This document shows, piece by piece, positions 63,988 through 64,000 of a DNA stretch of 64,000 nucleotides. The position numbers and the translations under genes are program-made. Each line of letters begins with the position of its first letter. The first letter of the stretch is position 1. A model generated the notes under the pieces. It saw nothing but the letters and a program-made list of their open reading frames with translations. It did no database searches and was not told the DNA's origin. The DNA comes from CAVQLX01 sp963811605 (GTDB lineage Bacteria; Desulfobacterota; Binatia; DP-6), in contig CAWESA010000002.1 of assembly GCA_963811605.1 (NCBI GenBank), forward strand, positions 124,001 through 188,000, in the 5' to 3' direction.

Positions 63988-64000
63988 TCGCTCATCGCAG

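Overview
This is a 64 kb stretch of high-GC DNA (clearly well above 60% G+C) from a Gram-negative aerobic bacterium. LpxD and LptE show a lipopolysaccharide outer membrane, and a complete aa3-type cytochrome c oxidase operon shows aerobic respiration. Several gene orders are those of deltaproteobacteria in the old, broad sense: DUF177-rpmF-fab-acpP-glyA-nrdR-rib-nusB, rimP-nusA-ylxR-infB-DUF503-rbfA-truB-rpsO-pnp-M16-dut, and purB-C-S-Q-L-F. A Binatota- or Myxococcota-like lineage is plausible, but the window cannot settle it. Two single-base frameshifts in otherwise intact genes hint at a draft or metagenome-derived assembly.

Layout. 0-4 kb: the end of a polysaccharide locus (NAD-dependent epimerase, coiled-coil protein, two GT4 glycosyltransferases, DUF983 protein). 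4-10 kb (minus): the oxidase operon ctaC-ctaD-ctaB-ctaE-small protein-ctaE-ctaF-sco. 10-12.7 kb: a small membrane protein with a four-cluster ferredoxin, a stand-alone hisG, and lpxD. 12.7-24.6 kb (plus): a long, mostly overlapping run of fatty acid, one-carbon, riboflavin, translation and LPS-transport genes ending in holA. 24.5-32.1 kb: short units in both directions (rpsT, mazG, grx, cytochrome c, DUF2064, a TPR/cold-shock fusion, purN, comF, yqeY, greA, galT). 32.2-43.1 kb: the transcription/translation cluster rimP to dut. 43.1-51.3 kb: purine synthesis purB-C-S-Q-L-F, with a frameshift in purL and a 1.5-kb insertion sequence between purL and purF. 51.3-55.3 kb: nadB, a lytic transglycosylase, pgsA and a metallo-beta-lactamase-fold hydrolase. 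55.3-58.1 kb: a gene-poor, partly decayed stretch with tRNA-Gly(GCC), an integrase remnant, a lysozyme-inhibitor-like protein, a small lipoprotein and a GFA fragment. 58.1-64 kb: a crotonase, a TetR regulator, two secreted alpha/beta-hydrolase-type proteins and a diheme cytochrome c fused to a rhodanese domain.

The clearest hidden signal is regulatory. Recognisable promoters (TTGnnn - 17 nt - TAnnnn) repeatedly sit so that the predicted transcription start falls on, or within 3 nt of, the start codon. Examples are mazG, grx, purN, yqeY, rpsT, lpxD, the 9.9-kb membrane protein and the transglycosylase. First genes of units therefore look leaderless, while many downstream genes have Shine-Dalgarno sites or ATGA/GTGA overlaps. 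Some genes also appear to start with CTG: fabD and holA in CTGA overlaps, and the PliG-like protein behind a well-spaced AGGAG. Other points of note are a RibBA whose DHBP-synthase half has lost its acidic active-site motif, two unusual domain fusions, and an insertion sequence whose transposase stop codon comes from the duplicated CTAG target.
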